A DNA stretch of 64,000 nt from Pseudomonas uvaldensis (GCF_021271205.1 NZ_JAIWKS010000002.1:1-64000); one strand, 5' to 3'; counted from the stretch's first letter, positions 52,604 through 62,802 are shown. Program-made: numbers and translations. The notes: generated from the letters alone by a model not told the origin.

Positions 52604-54604
52604 TCAATGCGGCGCGCGGGGAATGGTCTTGAGCAGGTCTTCGGGGCTGATGTAGCCGACCACCGGCTCTGTGGTGCTGCCCGGCAGCGGCAGGTCAAGG
52701 ATGTGACCCTTGATCTTGCCGATCACATGCATTTCGCACGGCTTGCAATCGAACTTCAAGGTGAGCACTTCGTCCCCCTGAATCAGTTGCATCGGGGCAA
52801 CCTTGGTGCGCACGCCGGTGACACCCTTGGCCTGTTTGGGGCAGAGATTGAACGAGAAGCGCAGGCAGTGCTTGGTGATCATCACCGGTACTTCGCCGGT
52901 TTCCTCGTGGGCCTCGAATGCCGCGTCGATCAGTTCCACGCCATGGCGGTGGTAGAAGTCGCGGGCCTTCTGGTTGTAGACGTTGGCGAGGAACGACAGA
53001 TGCGACTCCGGGTACACAGGCGGTGGGTTGGTCTCGGCTTTACGGCCGCCGCGGGGGTGAGCTTTGATGCGGGCAGCGGTCAGGGCTTCGATGACTTCGC
53101 GACGCAGAGTCTTGAGCTGTGAGTTCGGAATGAAGAACGCTTGGGGCGCGTCCAGTTCGATGTCGGTGGCGTGGTATTCGGTGGTACCCAACTGGCCGAG
53201 CAGGTCGTGCAACTGGTCCAGTGCCTGTTCCGGCTTGTTCGCCAGGCCGAATGGCCCTTCGAGGGTGACGCTGGCGCTGATACCTTCCTCGCTGGTGGCG
53301 GTCAGTTCCAGACGCTCCTGACGCAGGCGAGCGATCCAGGCCAGGCCCACCCGACGCTCGGCGGAGGTCTTGAGCAGCGCTTGCTGCCAGTTGTGGTCCA
53401 GGTTGCGGCTCAAGGGGTGGTTGGGGCGCAACTTGTACATCCCGGCCGGCATTTCGTTGGGCTCGACACGGTAGCGGTAGCGCTTCTGGCCGTCCTCCTC
53501 GAATTCGCCCTTGGGTTCGGCGATGTTCGCCCGGAAACCCACGACTTCGCGCTTGACCAGCACATTGAGGCCATCGCCGTTGGACAACGGGTCGACCGTC
53601 ACCACTTGCAGGTCGCGCTTGCCGACCTTTTCCACCACACCCACCGGCACGCCGGTAAAGGTCGGTGAGTCAAAGGCGCCGATATCGATCTTGCGTTCGC
53701 TGACGAAGTAGTCGGTGCTGCCGCGATGGAAGGTCTTGTCCGGGTCGGGTACGAAGAAGTGGGCGGTACGGCCGCTGGATGCCCGGGCCAGGTCGGGGCG
53801 GTCTTCGAGCACATCGTCCAGGCGCTGACGGTAGTAGGCAGTGATGTTTTTCACATAGCCCACGTCCTTGTAACGTCCTTCAATCTTGAAGGAGCGCACG
53901 CCGGCCTCCACCAGGGCGCGGATGTTGGCGCTCTGGTTGTTGTCCTTCATCGACAACAGGTGCTTTTCGTAGGCAACCACCCGGCCCTGGTCATCCTTGA
54001 GGGTGTAGGGCAGGCGACAGGCCTGGGAGCAGTCGCCACGGTTGGCGCTGCGGCCGTTCTGGGCGTGGGAGATGTTGCACTGTCCGGAGAACGCCACGCA
54101 CAGTGCGCCATGGATGAAGAACTCGATGGCGGCGTCGGTTTCGTCGGCGATGGCGCGGATTTCCTGCAAGTTCAGCTCACGGGCCAGGACCAGTTGCGAG
54201 AAACCGGCCTGGTCGAGGAATTTCGCCCGTGCCAGGGTACGGATGTCGGTCTGGGTACTGGCATGCAGCTCGATCGGCGGGATGTCCAGCTCCATCACCC
54301 CCAGGTCCTGGACGATCAGCGCGTCGACGCCGGCATCGTACAGCTGATGGATCAGTTGACGGGCCGGCTCCAGCTCGTTGTCATGCAGGATGGTGTTGAG
54401 GGTAGTGAACACCCGGGCGTGGTAACGATGGGCGAACTCCACCAGCCGGGCAATATCGCCCACCTCGTTGCAGGCGTTGTGACGGGCGCCGAAACTCGGG
54501 CCACCGATGTACACGGCGTCGGCGCCATGCAGGATGGCCTCGCGGGCGATGGTCACGTCGCGGGCAGGGCTGAGCAATTCCAGGTGATGTTTGGGCAAGG
54601 ACAT
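52604..54604 (-). CDS. rlhA: 23S rRNA 5-hydroxycytidine C2501 synthase RlhA (U32 family)
   Basis: A 666-aa U32 'peptidase-like' protein collinear with E. coli RlhA (YdcP, 653 aa), which hydroxylates C2501 of 23S rRNA. Nearly diagnostic stretches are LLSPARDVTIAREAILHGAD, SGQCNISHAQNGRSANRGDC and CSQACRLPYTLKDDQGR, holding the Fe-S-type cysteines, and the C-terminal NLCPKQAKG, LKFDCKPCEMHVIGKIKGH. The DUF3656 middle domain (about 380-500) is present. ATG 54604. It is monocistronic, followed by a REP element. Confidence 0.94.
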   Translation of the reverse strand: MSLPKHHLELLSPARDVTIAREAILHGADAVYIGGPSFGARHNACNEVGDIARLVEFAHRYHARVFTTLNTILHDNELEPARQLIHQLYDAGVDALIVQDLGVMELDIPPIELHASTQTDIRTLARAKFLDQAGFSQLVLARELNLQEIRAIADETDAAIEFFIHGALCVAFSGQCNISHAQNGRSANRGDCSQACRLPYTLKDDQGRVVAYEKHLLSMKDNNQSANIRALVEAGVRSFKIEGRYKDVGYVKNITAYYRQRLDDVLEDRPDLARASSGRTAHFFVPDPDKTFHRGSTDYFVSERKIDIGAFDSPTFTGVPVGVVEKVGKRDLQVVTVDPLSNGDGLNVLVKREVVGFRANIAEPKGEFEEDGQKRYRYRVEPNEMPAGMYKLRPNHPLSRNLDHNWQQALLKTSAERRVGLAWIARLRQERLELTATSEEGISASVTLEGPFGLANKPEQALDQLHDLLGQLGTTEYHATDIELDAPQAFFIPNSQLKTLRREVIEALTAARIKAHPRGGRKAETNPPPVYPESHLSFLANVYNQKARDFYHRHGVELIDAAFEAHEETGEVPVMITKHCLRFSFNLCPKQAKGVTGVRTKVAPMQLIQGDEVLTLKFDCKPCEMHVIGKIKGHILDLPLPGSTTEPVVGYISPEDLLKTIPRAPH

Positions 54605-54734
54605 GTATTTTTCTGATCAGGCTGGTCACGGTCGAAGCGCGCATTGTAGCCGCCAGACGCCTGCCCGGCACCTGTGGACTTGGATTTACATGCGCCGGAC
54701 CGATGCACGGCGGTTCGCAAGGTCGTCCCGCAGG

Positions 54735-56303
54735 TCAGCGTGGCGATGCGTCGGCACTGCACCAGCGGTTTCGCCCGGTGTTCTTGGCCAGGTACAAAAA
54801 GGCGTCGGCGGCCTTGATCAGCATCGCGGGCGTCACGTCCTCGGTGGCTGGCCGGCAACTGGTGATGCCCGCGCTGGCGGTGACGATTCCCAACGGATGG
54901 TCGCCGTGTTCGATGTTCAGTGCCCGGATGGATTCCAGTATTGTCTGGGCGACCTTGGCGGCACCCACGCTGTCGGTATTGGGGAGCAGGACGGTGAACT
55001 CTTCGCCGCCATACCTGACGGCCAGATCGCCCGGACGCTTGACCGCTTGCTGGATCGCACCGGCAATCGCCCGCAGGCAGTCATCGCCAGCGGCGTGCCC
55101 GTACTTGTCGTTGAAGCGCTTGAAATAATCGACATCCAGCATGATCAGCGCCAGCGACGAAGCCTGGCGCCGGGCCAGTCGCAGTTCATCGGCCAGGGTG
55201 ATGTCCAGTTTCCGGCGGTTATACAGTCCGGTCAGGCTGTCGGTCAGCGCCATGGCCCGCATGGTCTGATGCGCTTCGAGAATCTGCTTTTCCATGGCCA
55301 TCCGGTAGCGCAACTGGCTCAATACGATGAGGCCGAAGCTGACCAGCGCCAGGATCAGGAAGACCAGCACGAAGCCGGTCTTGAACAAGTCACGGCGCCA
55401 GGGTGCGATGATGGATTCGCGGGACAGGCCGGCTTCCACCACCAATGGATAGGTCGTGAGGGCGCGGTAGCCATACAGGCGTTCGGTGTCGTCAATGACG
55501 GCGCGGGCTTCTGCGATACCCTGGTTCGAGTTCGGCAGGAAGTTCTTGAAAATCACGCTGTTGACCAGGCTCTTGCCCACCACCGAGGCAACGAAGGGGC
55601 GTCTGACCAAGATGGTGCCACTGCGTGTGGCAAGGACCAGCGCGCCTTTGTCGTCGATCTTGAAATCGCCGTAATAATCCACGAAATAGCTGACCTTGAC
55701 CGTACCGAGCAGCACACCGGCAAATGAGCCGTCGGGATTGTTCAGACGACGGGAAATGGGAATGATCAGGTCGTTGGTGGATCGGCTCCTGATCACCTCG
55801 CCGATTCGGACATTTCGGTCCTGGTGGGTACGGTGATACTGGAAATAATCGCGGTCTGCGTTGTTCGCAGTCTCGGGGGTCACTTCCTTGTCGGTGACCA
55901 GCCACTGCCCGTCGGGACCGTAGATAAACAGTCCATGCAGTTGCGGCATGATGGCGGATTGCTGCACCAGCAGCTTATGAATGCGCGGGATGTCCATGTT
56001 CTGGAGCCCGTCGCCTTCCACGCGCTCGCTGAGAGCAGCGGTCACCACATCCACCTGTCGGATGGTGTCTTCGGCGTGCTGGGCCGTCGCTCGCGCCAGG
56101 TTCGTCACCGAGTCGCGCGCGGACGCGAAAGCAGCACGGTAATCACGCCACGTTCGCCAGCCTTCAATACTGATGAACGTCAGAACCACCACCAACATGA
56201 AGCTGACCGTGAGCCGCAATGCGGCGCCAGCCCTCACGACTTGAGGGGAAAAGGCCTTGTCGGCGCTTTCCGTTATTGGCTCCGACTGTTTGCTTCCGAG
56301 CAT
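54735..56303 (-). CDS. Membrane diguanylate cyclase with Cache-type sensor
   Basis: A 522-aa inner-membrane protein. TM1 (about 28-48) and TM2 (about 300-325) flank a ~250-residue periplasmic double-Cache-like domain. The GGDEF domain follows, with active-site GGEEF at 432-436 and an allosteric I-site RPGD at 423-426 exactly five residues before it, so it should make c-di-GMP and be product-inhibited. It ends in KNTGRNRW. No EAL domain. The signal is unknown. It is divergent from the phosphoesterase gene across a 95-bp gap. Confidence 0.94.
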   Translation of the reverse strand: MLGSKQSEPITESADKAFSPQVVRAGAALRLTVSFMLVVVLTFISIEGWRTWRDYRAAFASARDSVTNLARATAQHAEDTIRQVDVVTAALSERVEGDGLQNMDIPRIHKLLVQQSAIMPQLHGLFIYGPDGQWLVTDKEVTPETANNADRDYFQYHRTHQDRNVRIGEVIRSRSTNDLIIPISRRLNNPDGSFAGVLLGTVKVSYFVDYYGDFKIDDKGALVLATRSGTILVRRPFVASVVGKSLVNSVIFKNFLPNSNQGIAEARAVIDDTERLYGYRALTTYPLVVEAGLSRESIIAPWRRDLFKTGFVLVFLILALVSFGLIVLSQLRYRMAMEKQILEAHQTMRAMALTDSLTGLYNRRKLDITLADELRLARRQASSLALIMLDVDYFKRFNDKYGHAAGDDCLRAIAGAIQQAVKRPGDLAVRYGGEEFTVLLPNTDSVGAAKVAQTILESIRALNIEHGDHPLGIVTASAGITSCRPATEDVTPAMLIKAADAFLYLAKNTGRNRWCSADASPR

Positions 56304-56398
56304 TACGCTTCCTTTAGCGACTATTCTGCGTCTTATGCGGTACGCAGCCTACCTTATCCGAAAACCATGCGTTAGTTGACTATGAAGAGGAAGCCACC

Positions 56399-56887
56399 GT
56401 GAAAGTAGGTGTCATTTCCGATACCCATGGCTTGCTCCGGCCTGAAGCCCTCGCAGCGTTGGAGGGCTGTGAGCAGATCATTCACGCTGGGGACATCGGT
56501 AGCCCGGATATTCTGGAACGGCTGGCCGCCATCGCGGCGCTGCGGGTTGTGCGCGGCAACAACGATCTGGCCGCCGGCTGGGCAGGGCAGCTTGCGGACT
56601 GTTTGCAGTTCGACCTGTGCGGATGGCAGGTCTTGCTGGTCCATGACATCGCCGATGTCCCGGTATCGCTCGACCCGGGCGTGAGGGTGGTCATTACGGG
56701 CCACTCCCACAAACCGGGCGTCGAATGGCGTGGCGAAAGGCTCTATCTCAACCCCGGCAGTGCCGGTCGCCGGCGTTTCAAACTACCGGTGACGCTGGCC
56801 CTGCTTGAGGTAAGGGCCGACGGAATCGAGCCGAGGATTGTCCATTTGCTGGAAAGTCCACCCGATGGTGTTATCGGCTCAGCTTGA
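56399..56887 (+). CDS. YfcE-type metallophosphoesterase
   Basis: A 162-aa calcineurin-like phosphoesterase. Metal-binding motifs are VISDTHG (Asp7/His9 region), HAGDIG, RGNNDLA and VITGHSHKPGVE. It starts at GTG 56399 with GAGGAAG upstream. Family members hydrolyse phosphodiesters in vitro; the physiological substrate is unknown. It probably has its own promoter. Confidence 0.9.
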   Translation: MKVGVISDTHGLLRPEALAALEGCEQIIHAGDIGSPDILERLAAIAALRVVRGNNDLAAGWAGQLADCLQFDLCGWQVLLVHDIADVPVSLDPGVRVVITGHSHKPGVEWRGERLYLNPGSAGRRRFKLPVTLALLEVRADGIEPRIVHLLESPPDGVIGSA

Positions 56888-57001
56888 ACCTGGCTGCGAT
56901 CACCGACCTTGCGAGGGAAGCCGTCGGTCGCAAAAAATGCAGCTGATCGGCGGTGATCTTGCGAAGATTCGAAGGTATTTGCGCTAAAGCAGCTTCACTC
57001 A

Positions 57002-57946
57002 TCAGGCTGCCGAGCTTGCCAGTGCGTCCCTCCAGTTTTCAGTATGGGCTTGCAATTCGTCGTGCAGCCGTTGCATCGAGGACGAGTGCAGTTTCAGCGG
57101 TCGGGCAAGCGCTCCACGGTGAAACTGCGCCTGCCAGCCGACTTCGCTCCCGGCGGGCATCACGCCGGTGAAGACGAACCCGGCGGCCATCAGGCGACGA
57201 TAATCGTCGGTAAACTGGCGACGAAGTCCGAGTCGTACCGAGATGGACCAATGGGCGGGCAGGCGTTGCAGTTGTCTGGCCAGGGGACGACTTATCTGAC
57301 CGGCTCCGACGTCGACGCGCCCGGGCAGTTGCCTGAGCTGGAGCGGTTGCATGGACGTCGGGATATCGTCATCGGTGACGCCAAATCGCGACGCAATCGG
57401 AACCATGAGCCATTGGCATGCCTTGGGCCATTGGATAGCGGGTAATGGCCGGTGATGGCTACCGATCATCTGGCAGCCCACCACAATGGTTTCGGTCAGG
57501 GCAATGTCGAACGGCGAAGGCACATGATCGGGCATCAGGCCGGTGTCCTGGAAACCGAGTCGTCGTGCCAAACGCTGGCTATAGGGATGGCTGGTGACTT
57601 GTTTGATCGACAGCCTGACGAGCCCCAGAGCCTCACAAAGGTCCAGCAGTTGCCGGCCCAGGCGCATCGCTATCTGGTTGCCTTGCAGGGCGGGGTCCAC
57701 TGCCATCAAGGCCAGCTCTGCATCACCATGGTTGGCTGAAGGCAGGCACAACGCGGCGTGGCCAACCACACGATCATCCACCATGGCAACCATGGAGTGC
57801 CAATGTCGGTGCTGGTTGTGTTGGCAGATCATGTGCGGTACGTAGACATCCGGCGAAACGTAGTGGTCGCCATATACCCGGCGGAACAATTCACTTGTTC
57901 CAACGGCATCCGCGGGTGTGAACGGCCGGATAACCGGGGCGATCAT
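57002..57946 (-). CDS. GNAT-family acyltransferase
   Basis: A 314-aa protein starting at ATG 57946, overlapping the upstream PaaK-like gene stop as ATGA. The N-terminal half (about 1-165) is a GNAT fold: IRPFTPADAV start, then acetyl-CoA motif region VDPALQGNQIAMRLGRQLLD, and RLARRLGFQDTG. The C-terminal half (about 170-314) is not recognised. As the last gene of an operon with LuxC/LuxE/PaaK-like enzymes it probably acylates an amine intermediate or confers self-protection (inference). Confidence 0.82.
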   Translation of the reverse strand: MIAPVIRPFTPADAVGTSELFRRVYGDHYVSPDVYVPHMICQHNQHRHWHSMVAMVDDRVVGHAALCLPSANHGDAELALMAVDPALQGNQIAMRLGRQLLDLCEALGLVRLSIKQVTSHPYSQRLARRLGFQDTGLMPDHVPSPFDIALTETIVVGCQMIGSHHRPLPAIQWPKACQWLMVPIASRFGVTDDDIPTSMQPLQLRQLPGRVDVGAGQISRPLARQLQRLPAHWSISVRLGLRRQFTDDYRRLMAAGFVFTGVMPAGSEVGWQAQFHRGALARPLKLHSSSMQRLHDELQAHTENWRDALASSAA

Positions 57947-59211
57947 CGCGCAAGCCCCGCCGGGCCATAGAGGCGCCGGTCGACAATCGGCAGATGCTTG
58001 CCCGAGCGTGGATGGCGCTCCAGCTCCAGGGCACTGCATTCCTGGACCTCCAGGCCAAGACGTTCTATGCCCGGGTATTGGCGGGACAACGTGGCTTTCA
58101 GTTCAAGAGAAAGCGACCCGTGCGCCTTTCGAGGAGCCGTTGAAACCCATTTGAATACCAGGCGATCTTTGTTTTCGACGTGCTCGAGAATCAGTTGCCA
58201 TTGAAGGTCACCGGCAACGTGTCGGATGATCTCGCTGATCTGTTGCGGGAACAGCGAAATCACCCCCACCCGCACGCGCTGGCTCTGCGCGCTGCGGCCT
58301 TGCAGGGCGAATTTGCGCCACGGCGTGCCGACCGGCTCGCGCCAACAGGCCCGGTCCCCGACCGGATACCGTACGATGGGCATCAGCCTGCGGCTGAGGT
58401 TGCTGACCACCAGGTTACCGGGCCGATCGCAGGCCTCGATAACCTCGCCGCTCAGCTCGTCGATGATCTCCACGCGCGTCTGTTCATCGAAAACCCGGTG
58501 TTCGCCAGCATCGCAGTCCGGGGTGCTGGCTCCCACCAGGCCGGCGTCCACGCTGGCATAACCGATCGATGTGAAGCGTGCCTGTGGAAAGGCGCGCTGC
58601 AGCAGGGGTCGTTGACTCTCGAACAAGTGTTCTCCACCAAACAGTATCGTGGTAATGCCGGGCAGCGTTCGCCCCTGTTGCTCCAGGTGGCTGGCAATGG
58701 CCAGCAGATGCGCAGGAACCCCAGCCAGCACATTGATATGGTGCGCGATGACCGCGTCCGCCAGCGTGTCGGGATCGACCGAGCCCGTGAATGGAAACTC
58801 GGTAATGGGGACCTCAGCGCGGCGAAGGGCACCATGAATGAACAGGAAACTGGCATACAGGTCGCCCGAAAAAAACAGATTGGCAATGCGGTCGCCTGCA
58901 CTCAATTGGGTGGACAGGCCACGACCGAAGCAGTCGACCATCTGGTGCCATTCATCCTGGGTGTAGACCGACAGCTTTCCCTGGCCTGTCGTGCCACCGG
59001 TTTTAAAGATCAATGCGTCCTGTAGGGGGGCGGTCAGTACTTCCCATGCGTCAAGGTCATGGCTGTCGGCCCAGAATTGGTTGACGTCGGTCATGGGCAA
59101 GTCCTGCAAGGCGTATCCTTGCGCTGGCAAATGCCTCCAGTGCCTCTGGTAATACCTTGAGTGCAGCCGGACATGACCGAGCCATTGTTCGATTGTTGAA
59201 GAAGTACTCAT
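57943..59211 (-). CDS. PaaK-like adenylate-forming enzyme
   Basis: A 422-aa protein related to phenylacetate-CoA ligase. The P-loop is FKTGGTTGQGK (about 69-79), with FSGDLYASFLFIHGALR, LFGGEHLF, SIGYASVDAGLVG and YPVGDRACW in family order. It activates a carboxylic acid as acyl-AMP. It follows the LuxC-PaaK fusion by 50 bp and has a similar ligase fold (FYGGSLYGGFFSF versus FSGDLYASFLF), suggesting a local duplication. Its substrate is unknown. Confidence 0.85.
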   Translation of the reverse strand: MSTSSTIEQWLGHVRLHSRYYQRHWRHLPAQGYALQDLPMTDVNQFWADSHDLDAWEVLTAPLQDALIFKTGGTTGQGKLSVYTQDEWHQMVDCFGRGLSTQLSAGDRIANLFFSGDLYASFLFIHGALRRAEVPITEFPFTGSVDPDTLADAVIAHHINVLAGVPAHLLAIASHLEQQGRTLPGITTILFGGEHLFESQRPLLQRAFPQARFTSIGYASVDAGLVGASTPDCDAGEHRVFDEQTRVEIIDELSGEVIEACDRPGNLVVSNLSRRLMPIVRYPVGDRACWREPVGTPWRKFALQGRSAQSQRVRVGVISLFPQQISEIIRHVAGDLQWQLILEHVENKDRLVFKWVSTAPRKAHGSLSLELKATLSRQYPGIERLGLEVQECSALELERHPRSGKHLPIVDRRLYGPAGLAR

Positions 59212-59261
59212 CAGGATTTTCTCTGGCTATGAAGTCCGCTGGACGGTTTGCGACGGAACAA

Positions 59262-61673
59262 TCAGCCGGCTCTTCTGGAATCGATCACCAGCGGGACTTT
59301 GCCGCTGTGTTTGTTATGTTCGAAGCGTTCGGCCGGACAGGATTGGACGTCCAGGACCAACAAGGCTCCCTCGACCGATGTGAAGACGGATTTGAGACTC
59401 AACACTGCGCGCCGGACTGTTTCGACATCGCCGTCGGCGCGAATCGACAGGCGTTCACAGCCGCTGCGGTCATGGTCGAGGACGATTTGAATAGCCACTT
59501 GTGCACGTTCGGTCAGCTCGCGGGTATTGATGAATTCCGTGCCGATGCGTATCAGGCGTCCGTGGCGTTCGCGCAGCTCGAACCGGGGCGACTCCAGGCC
59601 ACAGGGGCAGGGCGGCGTTACCCAGCGGCCGCAATCGCCGACTTCGTAGCGGCGAAGGGGTTGGGCCTGGCGCAGGCGGGAAGTAAAGAGCAGGCGCCCG
59701 GTTTCCCCGGGACTGACCGGCCTGTCCTGGTCCAGATCGACAATCTCCAGGTGTTGGATGTCGGTCATCAGATGGAATACGCCATCGTCACTGGCAGTGC
59801 AGGCATGGCCGAGGGGGCCTGCGTCCACCGTACCGTAGATTGCCGAGCGGATATGGCTGACCCCACACTCCCGGAGCAGTTGCCGGCTGCCTTTCCCCAG
59901 GTGTTCGCCACCCAGTAACACCTTGTGAACGCCCGCATAGTCTTTGAGCAGTGACTGCTGGCTCGAAAACAGGCGCTGGATTGTACTGGGCATGCCCACC
60001 AGGGTGTTGATGCCTTGGCTGACGATCAGCCTTGCGATTTCTTCGAAGTCATCGCCCGAGGGAGCCCCCATCGGGTAGTGCACGACGTTCATCTGCTCCA
60101 GTATTTTCGAGAAGCTGAAGAAGCCGCCGTAGAGGCTGCCCCCATAGAACAGGTTCATCACCCTATCCCGCGCCGGGTCGAGGCCGGCTGCACGCACTCC
60201 ATCGGCGGCGGCACGCATGTGGCGATCGAAATCCCGATGGCTGTAGGGCGACAACACCGGATCACCGCTGCTGCCACCGGAGCGGAAAAAAAGCTGTGCC
60301 TGTGCTGGGGTGGCCAGCGCCAGGAAGGCGGCTTTGTCCATGATCGGCGTCGAGAGAGGTATCCGCATGGGGGCAGGCTGGGTATCCAGGGTGACGCGCA
60401 GGCTTGCGACATCCGCTGCAAGACCGATCGACACCCGACGGCTCAACCGTTGCAACGCATAGACCCCATCGTGAGGCTCGCCGTCATAGCCTTGCTGGAT
60501 GTCGGCGGTTGTCGAGACACGGGTCACGCCAGCGGCTATCAGGCTATGTGCCAACCCTGGCACCCGTTCCGCTTCGCAGATCAGTGCGCAGCTTTGCAGG
60601 ACGTTGCGCCACGGCTGCAGGGTTTCGATCAGCGAATCCTGGGGGACGGGCCGCAGCAGCAGCGTGCGGAACAGCGGCGACGGCGATAGGTCGCGGTGAT
60701 GTTCCCAGAGAATGCGCCAGCCGCTACCGACCCAGACCTGGCCGGTCTGCCCCGCGAAGCTCTGGTCCAGTCGGGCCAGGGCGGTCCGGGTAGTGATCTC
60801 GCAGGCTTCGGCGGTGCTGGCGGTCAGCGCCGGCCACTGGCCTGCCCGTCGTTCGAACGCAGCGGCCAGTGCATTGCCCAGTGCCTGCAGCGCAGCGGGC
60901 TCGTCATGATCTACCAGGAGCCATTGGGGACTGGAGCAGGCTTGCTGATCGAGACGACAGACTTCATCCACCAGCGCATCCAGCGCCTGTGGCGTGGCGG
61001 CGCGAGGCGTGACATAGGCGAAGCTGATGCGGTGGCCCCAATCGATCCAGCGGCAGCCGCTCGGGATCTGCTCGCGCAGTGCCTTGAGCGCCGTTTCGCC
61101 GCCCCAGGCGCTGACGCCTTGGGCCAACGCGAAAAGCTGTCCGCTTTCATGGTGAGGCACGGGTAGAACCGCGAGGTGACCGCCAAGCCGGCCACTGCGG
61201 TCGCAATCGAGAAAGGCCTTCAGTGTCCGGGCCGTCAGGTCTCCATCCCGTGTGCTGGGCCGCAGCCAGTTGATATTCCCCGCCAACAGGCTTTCCAGGG
61301 CGGCGCAGAACGCCAGCAGCGGTGCGTTGCCCGGTGTGACATGCACCACCAGGCCCAGGGGTTGCCAGCTTTCGAAGGGACCGTCGCTGTAGTCGATTCG
61401 TCTGATCGAGCGAGGCTCCGCACCCAGTTCTCGCGTCAATTTGAGACTCAGATGCTCTCTCGTACAGAAGGCGATCAATGCCTGACGCTGGTCCTCGTCA
61501 AGGAAGCAATCCTGCCCCGCCGAGCGCAATGCCTGGGTGAACGCGTCGGCGCAGTCGAGGACGCTGTCGATGGAGGGGGGCTCGGCCAGCAGGGCGGGCA
61601 ATTGCGCCTGCAAGCGTTCGAGGACCGGGTCGAGGAGCAGGCTCTCGTGCAGTTGGCCATTGATGAGATACAT
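59262..61673 (-). CDS. Fusion: LuxC-like acyl reductase + PaaK-like adenylate-forming enzyme
   Basis: An 803-aa protein. Residues about 1-420 resemble LuxC, the NADPH-dependent acyl reductase of bacterial luminescence: LGLVVHVTPGNAPLLAF (99-123 region) and the acyl-accepting cysteine at 246 in LDQQACSSPQ. Residues about 440-803 are a PaaK-like adenylating domain with SGGSSGDPV (465-473), GGEHLGKGSRQLL and YEVGDCGRW. Together they could activate an acid and reduce it to an aldehyde on one chain. The start ATG 61673 has AAGGAAA upstream and is one base after the luxE-like stop. No LuxD, LuxAB or carrier protein is nearby. Confidence 0.85.
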   Translation of the reverse strand: MYLINGQLHESLLLDPVLERLQAQLPALLAEPPSIDSVLDCADAFTQALRSAGQDCFLDEDQRQALIAFCTREHLSLKLTRELGAEPRSIRRIDYSDGPFESWQPLGLVVHVTPGNAPLLAFCAALESLLAGNINWLRPSTRDGDLTARTLKAFLDCDRSGRLGGHLAVLPVPHHESGQLFALAQGVSAWGGETALKALREQIPSGCRWIDWGHRISFAYVTPRAATPQALDALVDEVCRLDQQACSSPQWLLVDHDEPAALQALGNALAAAFERRAGQWPALTASTAEACEITTRTALARLDQSFAGQTGQVWVGSGWRILWEHHRDLSPSPLFRTLLLRPVPQDSLIETLQPWRNVLQSCALICEAERVPGLAHSLIAAGVTRVSTTADIQQGYDGEPHDGVYALQRLSRRVSIGLAADVASLRVTLDTQPAPMRIPLSTPIMDKAAFLALATPAQAQLFFRSGGSSGDPVLSPYSHRDFDRHMRAAADGVRAAGLDPARDRVMNLFYGGSLYGGFFSFSKILEQMNVVHYPMGAPSGDDFEEIARLIVSQGINTLVGMPSTIQRLFSSQQSLLKDYAGVHKVLLGGEHLGKGSRQLLRECGVSHIRSAIYGTVDAGPLGHACTASDDGVFHLMTDIQHLEIVDLDQDRPVSPGETGRLLFTSRLRQAQPLRRYEVGDCGRWVTPPCPCGLESPRFELRERHGRLIRIGTEFINTRELTERAQVAIQIVLDHDRSGCERLSIRADGDVETVRRAVLSLKSVFTSVEGALLVLDVQSCPAERFEHNKHSGKVPLVIDSRRAG

Positions 61674-61674
61674 G

Positions 61675-62802
61675 TCAGTTTTCCTTGATCAATTCGGCGG
61701 CAGCCATGGCGCAGCTTCTGCTGGCGCTGGTGCCGGCACGGCCGTGGAGTTCGAACCACTGGGTGCTGGAGCCACACTCGCAGTCGGCGCCATGCAGGGT
61801 CGCGAGGTCGCTCATCACCACGGCGTGGGCGGGGCTGGAGGAGATGTAAGGTGAAACGAAGGACAGAAGACCGGCCTCGCCGAGGGGCTGGACACTGAAG
61901 TCCGATGGATGCCGCACAAAGACTTTCGAATAGACCGGCACATGAAAGCGGTGGTGTTCGCATTCGACATAAGGCACTGCATGCTCGACGGCACCGTAGC
62001 CGTCACGGCATCGATGGGGAGCAATCCCCAACTGCCGGGTGATGCGCTCGTAGACCTGATGGCGGGGAATCTCCTGGGCGGCCTGCTTTTTCCAGCCGCC
62101 TCCCAGGAATACCAGGGAGCCAGGCGCGAGCTCCAGGTCCGCAAGGCCTGTTTCGCGCATGCGTTCGAGTACGTGCCAAAGCAAGGCCGGGAAGCCGATG
62201 ATCCTGACCGGCAAGCCCTGCCCGGCGAACGCTTGCAAGGCGCGGATAACGCCGAACACATCGAATTCGTGCCCTGTCCCGGTACGCCGCAAGGCATAGG
62301 CAACGCGATTGACCGGGGCAAAGCGACACAGGAACTGATCGGTGTACGCCGTTCCCAGTCGATTGTCCGGTTCGGGTTCATGCCCAAGCAGCAGATAGTT
62401 ACAGGGCGTATCCGGGGTGGACCAGCCGTAATGCTCGAAGATCCGCGCCACCATGCCCTGGGCCGCAGCCATGCTGCGTTCGTCGTAGCGCATGCGGCTT
62501 TTCTGCCCACTGGTGCCGGACGACGTAAGTTCCAGGGCATCTGCGGCGGTTGGGCTGAGCAGCAGTCGCTGTTTGAAGTAGTTGGCATAGATAGGTGGCA
62601 GCCGCGACCAGTCTGTCATGTGCTCCAGGTCTGCGGCGTCAAGATCATTGGCGTTGAGCCAGGCTTCATAGCCTGGGGTATGGTGGCAATGAAACAGGCT
62701 TAGCTCCGCCATGGCACGATCGAACAGTCCGGAAGGTACCGAGTCGGGATCGTAGGGGTGGGGCAGTGCGCATAGCGCATCGGCGTGGGGAAAATGAATC
62801 AT
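61675..62802 (-). CDS. LuxE-like acyl-protein synthetase
   Basis: A 375-aa protein of the LuxE family, which activates fatty acids as acyl-AMP and passes them to LuxC. The phosphate loop is LTSSGTSGQKSRMRYDE (about 92-108); later DGYGAVEHAVPYVECEHHRFHVP and VMSDLATL with a Cys pair in GADCECGS. The start is ATG 62802 (GAGGAAC upstream); the open frame beyond it lies inside the transporter gene and is a shadow. With the LuxC domain of the next gene it resembles the LuxCE part of a fatty acid reductase. Confidence 0.87.
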   Translation of the reverse strand: MIHFPHADALCALPHPYDPDSVPSGLFDRAMAELSLFHCHHTPGYEAWLNANDLDAADLEHMTDWSRLPPIYANYFKQRLLLSPTAADALELTSSGTSGQKSRMRYDERSMAAAQGMVARIFEHYGWSTPDTPCNYLLLGHEPEPDNRLGTAYTDQFLCRFAPVNRVAYALRRTGTGHEFDVFGVIRALQAFAGQGLPVRIIGFPALLWHVLERMRETGLADLELAPGSLVFLGGGWKKQAAQEIPRHQVYERITRQLGIAPHRCRDGYGAVEHAVPYVECEHHRFHVPVYSKVFVRHPSDFSVQPLGEAGLLSFVSPYISSSPAHAVVMSDLATLHGADCECGSSTQWFELHGRAGTSASRSCAMAAAELIKEN

